A stretch of DNA of 64,000 bases from Paramicrosporidium saccamoebae (taxonomy: Eukaryota > Rozellomycota). Below are positions 48,770 to 57,380 of this stretch, piece after piece. Position 1 is the first letter of the stretch. Every line of letters starts with the position of its first letter. The stretch spans positions 9,475 to 73,474 of the forward strand of contig MTSL01000065.1 in the NCBI GenBank assembly GCA_002794465.1. Reading direction: 5' to 3'. The notes below the pieces were generated by a model. It had not been told where the DNA came from. It worked only from the letters and a program-made list of their open reading frames with translations, and ran no database searches. The position numbers were made by a program, and so were the translations under genes.

Positions 48770-49522
48770 ATGGGAGATTCGACGTTTGATGAAATATTCG
48801 AGATAGAGCGCAAGCTACGCACAGGAACACCGGATATACAGGCAGTTGCTTTAGCGTCGATTCCTTTGCTCATGTCGAATTGTGCTCCTCTTTCAGTTAG
48901 CAACCTTTTTTTCCGGCTCACCTCGCATTTTCTTACAGTTCGCGACCCGGCCATAGTGCAGACTTTTCGGCTTTGTGCCCCATACTCTATGCATCTTGGC
49001 CTGCATGCTGAAGAAATGGTCCGGCGATTGGGTGTGGTGTGGGATAGCAATGATGTGCGGGCAAGGGGAATGGTGCTGTGCATCTATGGATGGTTGGCTG
49101 ACGGATGCACGGGAGTGGCAGAGGCCGTGTGGAGAGTGCAACAGAGTATGGGGAGGGAGGGCGAGGAAGAGTACGAAGCGGCGGTGATGGCTGCACAGAA
49201 AATGGTCCAAGTGGATCCGCAAAGAGTCCTCTCTGCTGTCGCCGATAATGCACTAGCATTGTATTGCCGGTTGGGACAATACTCATTCTTGAGGCCCAAG
49301 ATACTCCAAGTACTCTCATTTCCTTCCGGAGACTGCAACTTGGAAAAGACGATATTCTACACACTAGCGGCTCAAATCTCTCAAGAAGCCGTGTTCAGGA
49401 CAGTTTTATTCGAAACACTGACTAGTATTGCTCTGAGGATCGAATCATTGGCTTTGCCATGTTTAGACATTTTCACCCAACATGGCGTGGACACTGCAAA
49501 TATCCGCAGTGCATATCAGTGA
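48770..49522 (+). CDS. Integrator subunit 7-like helical protein, 250 aa
   Basis: An all-helical protein from ATG 48770 (MGDSTFDEIFEIERKLRTG). It aligns in order with the N-terminal HEAT-like part of metazoan INTS7: ELDKGLRSG-like start, then FRLTSHFLTV..TFRLC, the VVWDSNDVRARGMVLCIYGW block (INTS7 has IHSNDPVARAITLRMLG), and EYEAAVMAAQKMVQ (INTS7 VEAAVFAAANFS). Integrator processes snRNA 3' ends. At 250 aa it covers only about a quarter of animal INTS7, so it is either a reduced protein or another HEAT protein. The similarity is from inspection only. Confidence 0.4.
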   Translation: MGDSTFDEIFEIERKLRTGTPDIQAVALASIPLLMSNCAPLSVSNLFFRLTSHFLTVRDPAIVQTFRLCAPYSMHLGLHAEEMVRRLGVVWDSNDVRARGMVLCIYGWLADGCTGVAEAVWRVQQSMGREGEEEYEAAVMAAQKMVQVDPQRVLSAVADNALALYCRLGQYSFLRPKILQVLSFPSGDCNLEKTIFYTLAAQISQEAVFRTVLFETLTSIALRIESLALPCLDIFTQHGVDTANIRSAYQ

Positions 49523-49528
49523 GAAATC

Positions 49529-49690
49529 GGTGTGAGGTCTATTTAAAATGGTTCAGTCTCTCCGAACACTTTAAAATGACCTGATCTCTCTGATCACATT
49601 CAGTGGTGTGAAGAGTTTATTACAACCAGTCCAGCCTCTCCGAATACAGTCAGTGATGTGAAGGGCTTCCTAGAACTGGCCCGACCCTCC
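49529..49690. repeat. Tandem repeat, ~50-56 bp units, three copies
   Basis: Units carry a CAGTCTCTCCGAACAC-like block and a CAGTGRTGTGAAGRG block, around 49548, 49580-49640 and 49640-49690, with substitutions and small deletions. The array fills the spacer between two convergent genes. Confidence 0.6.
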
Positions 49691-49730
49691 CCCTCCGCCA
49701 TAATACGCTACTCACCTAACAAACGGGAAT

Positions 49731-50855
49731 TTATTGGACCATTGTATTAATAGAATTGCCTTCTTTCAGATTGTCCATAATACTTTTCCTCACCGAGTCA
49801 AAGTACGGATGCGCCATCGCCTCGGTTGCGGTCAGTCGTTCTTGATGGTCGTATTTGAGCAATCGTTCTAGGAAATCAATGGCTTCTGGGACGGCCAGAT
49901 GCTTGTTTGCTGGAGTGACAAATTGACTCCAGGGGACGACTGGGTAATGCGTGGATTGAAGGGCAGCATACTGCTTTCCAAGTCGGAGAGAGTATTTGTT
50001 GAGATATTTGAATAGCTCGTCGCTTCCTAGCTTTTCAACAATTTTAAATAGCTGGTCATTGTTGTCGCGACCATGGAAGAGCGTGTCCATCATAAAGATC
50101 ATCCCCCCAAACATGCAGCCGAGACTCCACATATCCAAGGAGTAATCGTATTCAAACAGATCAACCAACAACTCGGGTCCCTTATAGTAGCGAGAGGCGA
50201 CCCGCACATTGTAGGCTACTCCAGGATGATAAAACTCGGCCAGTCCCCAGTCGATCAGCCGAAGCGTCTTGGTTTCCGAATCGATCATCACGTTATGTGG
50301 CTTTACATCGCGATGCATAATGCCCCGAGAATGTGCAAAATCCAGGGCCCTAAGCAGCTGGAAAATATAATACCGGACGTCGTGGTCCTGGAGTGTGGGA
50401 TAGAGTGTACGATATTCCACATTCTTGACCAGCTCAAAGATAAAGGCGGGTGTCCGTGACTCTGGCTCAATGACCAAGTCTTTCAACTGGATGATATTGG
50501 GACCACCGGCCAGATTCTGCAGGATTTTTACTTCTCGCTTAATTTTCTTTGAGCGCACCGGCTTCAGTACCTTGACTATGCACCGTTCATTCTTTGCCAC
50601 ATTGACACCGGAGAATACCTCAGAGTACTTTCCGCGGCCCACCTTTTCGACCACCTCGTAAATGTCCTGAGACCCCCAGCGAATGTTGAGCGTCTCATAG
50701 TCCCAGTAGGAGGAGGGGAGACGATTATTTGCGTCGGCATAGACGCGCGCTATGCTCTTTGGATTATCCGAGGCGACGGGGCGCGATGTCACCGTTCCGG
50801 GCGTACTGCGTTCAGGTTGTGCGCCGCTCGTGGTAAGACTTGTCTCTAGATCCAT
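49731..50855 (-). CDS. CKA1: Casein kinase 2 catalytic subunit alpha, 374 aa
   Basis: Near-complete match to CK2 alpha: [30 protein letters not shown], the basic [13 protein letters not shown], the catalytic loop [29 protein letters not shown] (DWG in place of DFG, typical for CK2) and [12 protein letters not shown]. It starts at ATG 50855 ([11 protein letters not shown]). The frame is open upstream and encodes a hydrophobic stretch, but it has no ATG, and 50855 is the first ATG downstream of the TATA-like box. CK2 is a constitutive Ser/Thr kinase of nucleus and cytoplasm. The N-terminal ~45 residues are longer than in other fungi. Confidence 0.92.
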   Translation of the reverse strand: MDLETSLTTSGAQPERSTPGTVTSRPVASDNPKSIARVYADANNRLPSSYWDYETLNIRWGSQDIYEVVEKVGRGKYSEVFSGVNVAKNERCIVKVLKPVRSKKIKREVKILQNLAGGPNIIQLKDLVIEPESRTPAFIFELVKNVEYRTLYPTLQDHDVRYYIFQLLRALDFAHSRGIMHRDVKPHNVMIDSETKTLRLIDWGLAEFYHPGVAYNVRVASRYYKGPELLVDLFEYDYSLDMWSLGCMFGGMIFMMDTLFHGRDNNDQLFKIVEKLGSDELFKYLNKYSLRLGKQYAALQSTHYPVVPWSQFVTPANKHLAVPEAIDFLERLLKYDHQERLTATEAMAHPYFDSVRKSIMDNLKEGNSINTMVQ

Positions 50856-51041
50856 ATTGTACGATGCAAGGAGAATAGTGAGGACCGCAAGGACTACTAC
50901 TTGGATGCTACAAGCCCACGTCAGTTTCACTAATGGTCTCCCACCGAAAGAGACTGACCTCCAAGAGCCCCGGAATACGACCCGCCAATCAGATCTTGGA
51001 CTCGACGTTTTAGTGACTGGTTGGAGGGTTCTGGATACAAA

Positions 51042-51051
51042 GCTTTTATTA
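51042..51051 (-). promoter_or_regulatory. TATA-like box upstream of CK2 alpha
   Basis: TATAATAAAA on the minus strand, about 190 bp before ATG 50855, overlapping the stop codon of the EF-P gene upstream. It may equally be the EF-P polyadenylation signal (AATAAA is part of it). The functional assignment is inference. Confidence 0.35.
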
Positions 51052-51771
51052 TAGAGGAGCCGCCAGTGCTTTCCCTTGATATGAAAGATCGTCCGTGTTG
51101 ATCATAATCTGGTCACCGACTTCCAGGACGCCGGTGCATAGAATCTTGCCTCCGCCCTGAATAATAACCACTGTCGTCTGTTTTCCCGACACTACAACAA
51201 TTAACTAACGAGACAAAAATACAATCTCTCCGCTCTAAAATCTCGGCCACAGTGCAGCGATGGAGTCTGCTGGAGGAATGCACAAATATGGGCATGTCGC
51301 CCTTCATGCGAATCTTTACCTCGGCGCCTCCTTCAATCACCTTTGCGAGATTACCTCCAAGGAGTCTCTGCGGCACAGCAATTTCCTCCAGCGTCTTGGG
51401 ATTTAGGTAGTAGCCAGTCCCATCGACAGAATACAAGAACTGATGCCCAACATCCTGTAACTCCAATTCTATAATCAACTTTCAAGCACACGGCCTACTT
51501 TCAAGAAAGTCCCTGGCGGTGGGCTTTAGAGAGGAGAGACTCTCTCCGACCGGCTCTTTCAGAGTCAGCTACACTAAGAGTCCAATGCAGACGAACATAC
51601 AGAAAACTGACGGGCACCGCGGCCCGAGAATGTAGAAGATGCCAGGTGAATGACATATACTCGTCCATCGTGCTCAATCCAATCGCCTTTGCGCAGGTCC
51701 GCCACTGAAACCTTTAATCCCCGCTGTAATAAAGATCTCGGCAGCAGTCTTTGTGTCAAAAGGCGAATCAT
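51049..51771 (-). CDS. Bacterial-type elongation factor P, mitochondrial, 209 aa, three introns
   Basis: Exons (minus) 51601-51771, 51499-51568, 51223-51468, 51049-51191; introns 32 nt (51569-51600), 30 nt (51469-51498), 31 nt (51192-51222). All phases close. The N-terminus ([20 protein letters not shown]) looks like a mitochondrial presequence. Three EF-P domains follow: KOW-like ([20 protein letters not shown]), central OB ([15 protein letters not shown].., [16 protein letters not shown]) and C-terminal OB ([20 protein letters not shown]). EF-P rescues ribosomes stalled at proline runs. The loop that carries the modified residue reads SGRGARQF, with Arg51 where most EF-Ps have Lys. It ends beside the CK2 gene. 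Confidence 0.85.
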
Positions 51772-51881
51772 GAGGAGACCACACTGTCAAAGATGTATCG
51801 GACCTAAGCGAGGATATATCTGGCCGGGGTTCGAAACTGCGGATTTGCCTTAAGACTCTTTATTGGGAGTGTTGGTCCCTC

Positions 51882-52082
51882 ATGGAAAGCGACCAACAGA
51901 TGGCCATTGAGAAGACGGGATGCAGCGAGCTGAATGATGTGTTGTTGTTGTGCTATGACAAGACGCGTGATTGGCGCAAGTGTCGTGCCGAGTTGCAGGC
52001 CTTTCGAGAGTGCTACGAACACAATAAGGACCCCATCTCCGCAAACCTCGAAAAGAAACCAATAAATATGGACGAGTCGTAA
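51882..52082 (+). CDS. COA4: Twin CX9C protein, Coa4-like, 66 aa
   Basis: Two CX9C motifs (C..LNDVLLLC and CRAELQAFREC) separated by a short basic loop, the CHCH fold imported by Mia40 into the mitochondrial intermembrane space. The pattern KTGC, DWRKCRAELQAFRECY matches Coa4/CHCHD8 (SGC.., DWRQC..QAFKDC), a cytochrome c oxidase assembly factor. ATG 51882 is 110 bp from the EF-P start (divergent), and the stop is 16 bp before CDT2. A single small exon. Confidence 0.75.
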   Translation: MESDQQMAIEKTGCSELNDVLLLCYDKTRDWRKCRAELQAFRECYEHNKDPISANLEKKPINMDES

Positions 52083-52098
52083 CTTTGGCGGGATTTCA

Positions 52099-53490
52099 AT
52101 GTTCCTGGATATTGGTAATGAGACATTCAGGACCAGAAAGGAAGAAGACAGCTTGCTAGACAGTCTGTACTCGGATCGTGTGCCAGTTACACTTTGTCCG
52201 CGGAATACGCCAACAATGGCGGCCGAATTCGCCAACACGAACGGACATCATTTGTTGCTTGGAAACGAAGCAGGCGACGTGGCATTGGTGGATTGTCGCC
52301 GCCAAAGCGACGATATAGCGATGAGTACGGCGCTGCAGGCCTATCCCGATGCCATCTTTGATGTGACTTGGCGTACCGATGACCACAGCTACGCATTGGC
52401 GGTGGGTGACCAACACGTCTATGTCCACGACTCCAAAAGTCAGGCCGTTCAGCAATGTCTGGGACACCACGGCTCGAGCGTCCGGATGGTGCGATACCGT
52501 CCAGGCCATCCGGACATCCTTGTCACAGCAGGACGCGATGGCTGCATGGCTTTATGGGATTTGCGCACCGCAGACACCAATAGCACACGAAACAAGCCAA
52601 TCAGTCTAATCGAAGATGCACACAGTCTGCGGGGTAATGGGAGGACAGACCGGAATGGGTCATCAGTAACTGCATTCCGATTCATGCCGCTGGAAGACCA
52701 TTTGCTGTGTTCCATTGGTCAGCCAGATTATGCAATCCGGTTTTGGGATGTCCGCTATACCCGTCGGAGGGGACAGACGGCCCAATCTGTAGCAGAAATC
52801 TCTCCATCCATTACCGGACGACGGCCAAGGGCATTTACGTCGCTATGCACTGATTCACAAGGAAGTCATTTGTATGCCGTCTCCTCAGACAACCACATTT
52901 ATAAATACCTAACCAGCAATTATTCCCTACTCGAGACTCTGGAAGCACCCGGTTTCCGCACCAGCGGCTCATTTTACATCCGTTCAGCCATGGCTCCCGA
53001 CGACCAGTTTCTACTCTGTGGTTCCACTGAAGGCACGGCATACATTTGGCCCACTTCGGTCCGTCGTCAACGAGTTTTTAAGCTGCATGAACACCGATTT
53101 GAAGTGTCCTGTGTGGCATGGTCCAAGGTGGGCGTGGTTTTTGTGGGCGGGGAAGACTATGTCTCGAGGATTTGGAGAACGGATGGACGGACATCCAATA
53201 TTGACACTGCGCGACACGTCAAATTGGAGCCCATAGAGGTGAAGAGGTTGGAAGCAGTGAAAACAGTTCGATCCCAATGGAAATTGGACACGCCCTCCCC
53301 GCTCCATCAATTGGGGGATTGGCCGCTTCGGTCGGTTCCGCCGGTTGTCGCTCGAGTTCCATTTGCCAATCTCATCAACAGCAGCGTTCCGTCAACGCCG
53401 AAACGGAAACGCCAGGCTCTGCTTGACACCTTTTTCACGCCCAACAAACAGGCCAGACTGGGTTTAGGAAGCTTTTATACTAATCTATAA
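52099..53490 (+). CDS. CDT2: Cdt2/DTL, WD40 receptor of CRL4 ubiquitin ligase, 463 aa
   Basis: Seven WD40 blades in DTL order: PDAIFDVTWRTDDHSYALAV, VTAGRDGCMALWDLRT, RFWDVRYTRRRG and GSFYIRSAMAPDDQFLLCGS followed by TEGTAYIW. The WDLR and WDVR motifs fit DDB1 binding (WDXR). The C-terminus carries QALLDTFF (residues 439-446), a PIP box (QxxLxxFF) preceded by KRKR, as in the DTL C-terminus. CRL4-Cdt2 destroys Cdt1, Set8 and Spd1-like proteins on PCNA-loaded chromatin during S phase. Starts at ATG 52099; the upstream spacer to COA4 is only 16 bp. Confidence 0.85.
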   Translation: MFLDIGNETFRTRKEEDSLLDSLYSDRVPVTLCPRNTPTMAAEFANTNGHHLLLGNEAGDVALVDCRRQSDDIAMSTALQAYPDAIFDVTWRTDDHSYALAVGDQHVYVHDSKSQAVQQCLGHHGSSVRMVRYRPGHPDILVTAGRDGCMALWDLRTADTNSTRNKPISLIEDAHSLRGNGRTDRNGSSVTAFRFMPLEDHLLCSIGQPDYAIRFWDVRYTRRRGQTAQSVAEISPSITGRRPRAFTSLCTDSQGSHLYAVSSDNHIYKYLTSNYSLLETLEAPGFRTSGSFYIRSAMAPDDQFLLCGSTEGTAYIWPTSVRRQRVFKLHEHRFEVSCVAWSKVGVVFVGGEDYVSRIWRTDGRTSNIDTARHVKLEPIEVKRLEAVKTVRSQWKLDTPSPLHQLGDWPLRSVPPVVARVPFANLINSSVPSTPKRKRQALLDTFFTPNKQARLGLGSFYTNL

Positions 53491-53526
53491 ATATATATAT
53501 GCAAGCAAGCAAGCAAAATTTTGTCG

Positions 53527-55098
53527 TCACCAAATCTCCAGCAAGGCAGACTGGGCCAACAGGAAGGAATCATCGTCGCGGTTCATGTCGTACTCTTCCA
53601 TCTCAATGGTCGCTGGACATGGCATGTGCTGTCCCATCGGAATCATATACTGCGCCTTTGTAGTTGCATCTAATGTATATAAAAAGTTTCGATAGGTGCA
53701 GTTTCCCACCAGTCGGATAATCTCGGCCTGGGCCTCGTCAAACATCCCCGCCCACAGTCTTTCCGCGCCCACAGCGCTATTGATCCTCTGGACTACGGCA
53801 AAACTCAAATTCATCTCGCACGGGGAGCCTGGTTCAATATATTGTTCGTAGATTCGTTGCGATTCCATGTAGAGTCGACTTGGAGATTCAGAGACGATCC
53901 GACGGAACAGTTGCACTTCGCGATGGAAAAGCACAGAATCCCACACAAAGGCACTCTTGCTGTAGGCTTCAAAGGGTACTGCAAGCCCAGGATTGTCAAG
54001 CACTTGCTCCAGGGGGATCGGTCGATGCGGAATGACAATCGGATGGGAAAAGGAGGGCGAATTAATGACTAAATCGTGGGGTGAGCGTTGCCTCCTCCGC
54101 TTCTCCTCATCATCCGGTTCGAGTTCCTCTGGCACCCAAAAATACGTCCTGACCAGCGGGGCCGTAACAGTAGACGAGTGCAGCGAGGCCATTGAAAATA
54201 GTAGAAACAGGAATGAAGGCACCTCCAGCCGGAGACTTTGCAGGAAATCGTACCTTCGGAAACAAGTGTACAGCAGATAGCTGGGCAGACCATAGCTCAT
54301 GCCCACTTTCAAATCCCTCCTCAGGCCATAGGCGTCCTTCACGTCTCGTAAATAATACAGCATCACTGGACACCACAGGACCACATACAGAGCAACCGCC
54401 ATTACCACCCCAAACGTCTCCAGACAAAATGTGCACCGCGAATGCTCCGGGAACCGATCCAACCGATTAACACAGCTCAACACTGTGCCTGCCATAAAAT
54501 GGACCGTCGATATCGTTGCCATCATTATATACACTCCGCGCGTCTTTAGCCACACATGTAGCCTCGGATTCTTCAGGTACATCCTGCATCGAGTAGCCAG
54601 ACTCGGTGGCGGGGAATTATCACTTCGGAAGCTGCCATGGCGACTAATGGCAGGGTGCCCAATGGACCTTGTCCACATTACCTCGAACAAAATGTGCATG
54701 CCCCTCGCCTGCAGCGACGAAACGAGACATAGCGGGAAGAAGACGTAATTTCGCCAGATAACAACCCACGCCGGCAGGGTTGTCTGGTAATAATACCTCC
54801 AAATATGCATGCTGCCCATCAGCCACTGCATTAGCGAGCTGACCAGAGTCACTGCTACCGGATACTTTCTGAATATATAGTGGCCACGCCGGAGGTACAG
54901 CAACACACAGGTCAAGAGCAGATACAGGGAGAAAAAGGCGTATATCCCCACGGCCACCGGCAGGGAGTAGTGTGCGAGCCAGAGAAGGCGGTGCGGGCCG
55001 CGGAGATGGAGCCACCAGGGAGTTGGGAGAGACAGTTTAGAGACACCGCTTGTTTGAGGGGGCGGACCGGGCTTGCTGGCGAGACGAAACCAGCCCAA
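53527..55098 (-). CDS. Seven-TM protein with C-terminal RGS domain, ~523 aa
   Basis: About seven hydrophobic spans lie between residues ~35 and 310 (for example LPVAVGIYAFFSLYLLL, TFGVVMAVALYVVLW, FLFLLFSMASLHSS). A cytosolic part follows with an RGS domain near 375-490 (AFVWDSVLFHREVQLFRRIV, ERLWAGMFDEAQAEIIRLVG, CTYRNFLYTLD). RGS domains speed GTP hydrolysis by G alpha; the 7TM-RGS layout is known from plants and fungi. No in-frame ATG precedes the first span: the frame begins at TTG 55098, right after an in-frame TAA that ends a short ATG frame from 55143. The true start is unresolved (a missing exon, sequence error or non-ATG start). Confidence 0.7.
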   Translation of the reverse strand: MGWFRLASKPGPPPQTSGVSKLSLPTPWWLHLRGPHRLLWLAHYSLPVAVGIYAFFSLYLLLTCVLLYLRRGHYIFRKYPVAVTLVSSLMQWLMGSMHIWRYYYQTTLPAWVVIWRNYVFFPLCLVSSLQARGMHILFEVMWTRSIGHPAISRHGSFRSDNSPPPSLATRCRMYLKNPRLHVWLKTRGVYIMMATISTVHFMAGTVLSCVNRLDRFPEHSRCTFCLETFGVVMAVALYVVLWCPVMLYYLRDVKDAYGLRRDLKVGMSYGLPSYLLYTCFRRYDFLQSLRLEVPSFLFLLFSMASLHSSTVTAPLVRTYFWVPEELEPDDEEKRRRQRSPHDLVINSPSFSHPIVIPHRPIPLEQVLDNPGLAVPFEAYSKSAFVWDSVLFHREVQLFRRIVSESPSRLYMESQRIYEQYIEPGSPCEMNLSFAVVQRINSAVGAERLWAGMFDEAQAEIIRLVGNCTYRNFLYTLDATTKAQYMIPMGQHMPCPATIEMEEYDMNRDDDSFLLAQSALLEIW

Positions 55099-55229
55099 TT
55101 ATTGATTTATGCTGATATTTGTTCTTTTAGGAAGGTGGCTCATGCGACCAGCTTATCGCTTATTCAGGCTAATGATAAACCCATTTTGGTAGAGGCGCAA
55201 TGTCTATTTATTACCACCAAATCTATCCA

Positions 55230-55245
55230 CGTTATATATAAATAT
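55230..55245 (-). promoter_or_regulatory. TATA-like box upstream of the 7TM-RGS gene
   Basis: ATATTTATATATAACG on the minus strand, ~135-150 bp before the first codon of the 7TM-RGS frame and just beyond the stop of the bHLH gene. The first ATG downstream is at 55184 (frame of 7 codons). Confidence 0.35.
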
Positions 55246-55740
55246 TAGGTTGCCTTTCGGCCAACCTTTGCGGCCCTCAGCTGCTCCACTTCCATCTCCA
55301 GCTGCTTGGTTCTTTCCTTTAATGCACGAATGTGTTCCACCGACGCCCGGAGAATTTCCATTTTGCTTAGGCGCAAGTTGCGTCCCGTCGGTAGTCGATC
55401 CTGCAGGGCGGAGAAACCTTGTCGAATGTAAAGTCGTCGTTTGCGTTCGCAAGTGTTGTGGAGGTCCCTCCGACTTGTGTCCTCCGAATCTAAAAGAGTC
55501 ACAAACTGCAATCTAGCGCTTACCCGAGTCACTAATATTAGAGGCGGTGGAGACAGTGCTGGAGGCGCGTCGACGTGAGGGTCCAGCCCCCACGAGCGGA
55601 CGCTGGCTAGACGCAACCGCAGCAAAAATATCAAGGTCTATTGGCCCAGATTCAGAACAGGTCGTGTCTATAGAGGTGCTTCGGCTTGGAATCCCGGTGG
55701 GAACCAACGGAGACTCGGACGTCAAGAACTCTCGGTCCAT
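55245..55740 (-). CDS. bHLH transcription factor, 153 aa, one intron
   Basis: Exons 55524-55740 and 55245-55489; 34-nt intron 55490-55523 (GTAAGC..TTTTAG), phase 1. The join reads NISDSDSEDTSRRDLHNT. The basic region HNTCERKRRLYIR has the H, E and R residues that read E-box DNA (CANNTG), followed by helix 1, a short loop, helix 2 (SKMEILRASVEHIRAL) and a short leucine-type coiled coil (KERTKQLEMEVEQLR). The N-terminus is Ser/Thr-rich and acidic. A small bHLH-ZIP-like regulator; targets unknown. Confidence 0.8.
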
Positions 55741-55830
55741 CTCTAAAATGCCGGGGAGTGGGATATGGTGAACAATGGATTATTATTGGTCAACAGGTTA
55801 GACAACAGCATGGGTCCTTGACTCGTGACT

Positions 55831-57321
55831 TTACATATTACTCATCTCAATGATAGTCTGATTAGATTCGCTTCGAGCGTGGCCCACTGGCGAGGAGTCC
55901 CTGCTTGTATGAAGACTTCCTCCCATCGAACGAAGTTTGTGGGAAGAGCGGGTGGCTGTGGTGAGAGAATTCCGACGAGTCTCACGATGCGAAGCTTCGG
56001 GCGGTTTCAGTCCGGTTGGGCTGGGTTGTGGGGCGAATGACCAAAAGTATGTTTCCGAATCAAATGAATCGGTGCTGTTGTTATTCAAGGGATCCAACAT
56101 CCACGAGGGATCCGAAGTTGGCACGGCCATAAACATGTGCTGCATTGCAGCTCCAAATGCCCGCCGTTGCTTCCTCTCCACCCCGGTGCCGTCTGCCCTT
56201 TTCCTAGTCTTGTAGATGTTGTAGAGGCATATTCCAATGACGGAGATAACAGCACCGACAATGTTAATTGCCCTGATCTTGTCTCCAAAGACAATGACAG
56301 AGAGGGTGATGATGAGAATTTCCTTGGCAATCCCCGCAATCGACATTGTCAGCACTGAAGTCTCCTCCACCACCTTGTACTCCAGCAGTACCAAAGCAAA
56401 ACTCTGCAATCCCCCAACGAAACATACCCCAAAGCTCACAAGCGCGGAGCGCCAACTGGAAAAGAACGGTGAATTTAATATTGTGGTTGGTCCCTCGAAG
56501 ATCATGGACAGTACAAAGAGACTAATTGAAATGAACGGGGCCAGGAAAATCATGGTCCTCAAAGGACCAGAACCAGCAAGCACGTTTCCTTCGTCCATAT
56601 CCTCAGTGGTGCTATTCTCAATAATGAGCTGAGTCAGAGTCCAGCGCAAACCCGACACAATGGTCGCGCCAAAGACCAAGATGAATCCGAAAAGATTAAA
56701 ATTGAACGAATTCCACACTGTGAGAACAATCCCCACTCCGATCAGCGACATGACCCCAAATAGTGGGGCCGAGGGCTTCTCCAAACCAAATAAAAAGGCA
56801 AACAGCAATACTGACACGAGTCCACAAGATTTCACCATGGTATACAACGACAAGGATATGTATCTTAAACTAGAGTTGGACATGGCAATGTTGAGACCCG
56901 CCGCCACTGCACACGGAATCAGAAACCGAAACAATAATCGTCTGGAGATCATTCTGAATGAGCCCAAAACACCGGGTCCCGTCCGCCATTCCATTACCCC
57001 GATAATCACACAGGCGAGTGCGAGTTGCGTGCAATCGTAAATGGTGGCTGCAAAGAGGGGCAGGCCAAGGTTGTAGCGTTTCTTGCTGAAAAGATATGTG
57101 TTGTACAAGTTGATGGCAATGGAAAAGACGAAAGAGAGTCCGATAATAGATACCTTACGAAGGGCCGAGCTTGATTTATGGGCAGTCTTGGTGGTGACAT
57201 CTTCTTCAGAATCTCCCAGGTCTTCTAGAATCGGAATCGGAATGGGAATGGGAATGGGGTCTGTGCACTTGGCGCTGGGGCTAAGCAAATCATCATTATC
57301 TTCTGGGACTTTGGACACCAT
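55831..57321 (-). CDS. Nucleotide-sugar/triose-phosphate transporter family (SLC35C2-like), 496 aa
   Basis: A 10-TM EamA/TPT fold: SFVFSIAINLYNTYLFSKKR, SNSSLRYISLSLYTMVKSCG, FVGGLQSFALVLLEYKVVEE, SVLTMSIAGIAKEILIITLS. The LYNTYLF and TMVKS segments resemble SLC35C2 and yeast Ymd8-type Golgi transporters. The start is ATG 57321 (MVSKVPEDND); the frame continues upstream to a GTG only. The N-terminus contains a Pro-Ile dipeptide run from a GGAATC/GGAATG microsatellite (57226-57260). The long Ser-rich C-terminus (~100 residues) is unconserved. The substrate is unknown. Confidence 0.8.
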   Translation of the reverse strand: MVSKVPEDNDDLLSPSAKCTDPIPIPIPIPILEDLGDSEEDVTTKTAHKSSSALRKVSIIGLSFVFSIAINLYNTYLFSKKRYNLGLPLFAATIYDCTQLALACVIIGVMEWRTGPGVLGSFRMISRRLLFRFLIPCAVAAGLNIAMSNSSLRYISLSLYTMVKSCGLVSVLLFAFLFGLEKPSAPLFGVMSLIGVGIVLTVWNSFNFNLFGFILVFGATIVSGLRWTLTQLIIENSTTEDMDEGNVLAGSGPLRTMIFLAPFISISLFVLSMIFEGPTTILNSPFFSSWRSALVSFGVCFVGGLQSFALVLLEYKVVEETSVLTMSIAGIAKEILIITLSVIVFGDKIRAINIVGAVISVIGICLYNIYKTRKRADGTGVERKQRRAFGAAMQHMFMAVPTSDPSWMLDPLNNNSTDSFDSETYFWSFAPQPSPTGLKPPEASHRETRRNSLTTATRSSHKLRSMGGSLHTSRDSSPVGHARSESNQTIIEMSNM

Positions 57322-57380
57322 CTGGAACCGATTACCCCAACTGGACGAGTCTCCTTTATACAGAGTCCCAAACTGGACTC

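Noticed and set aside
50856..50930. A hydrophobic N-terminal extension that would make CK2 alpha a secreted or membrane kinase
   Set aside because: The extension begins at GTG, no ATG precedes it in frame, and the first ATG after the TATA-like box is 50855, which gives a normal CK2 start. The stretch is most likely 5' UTR.
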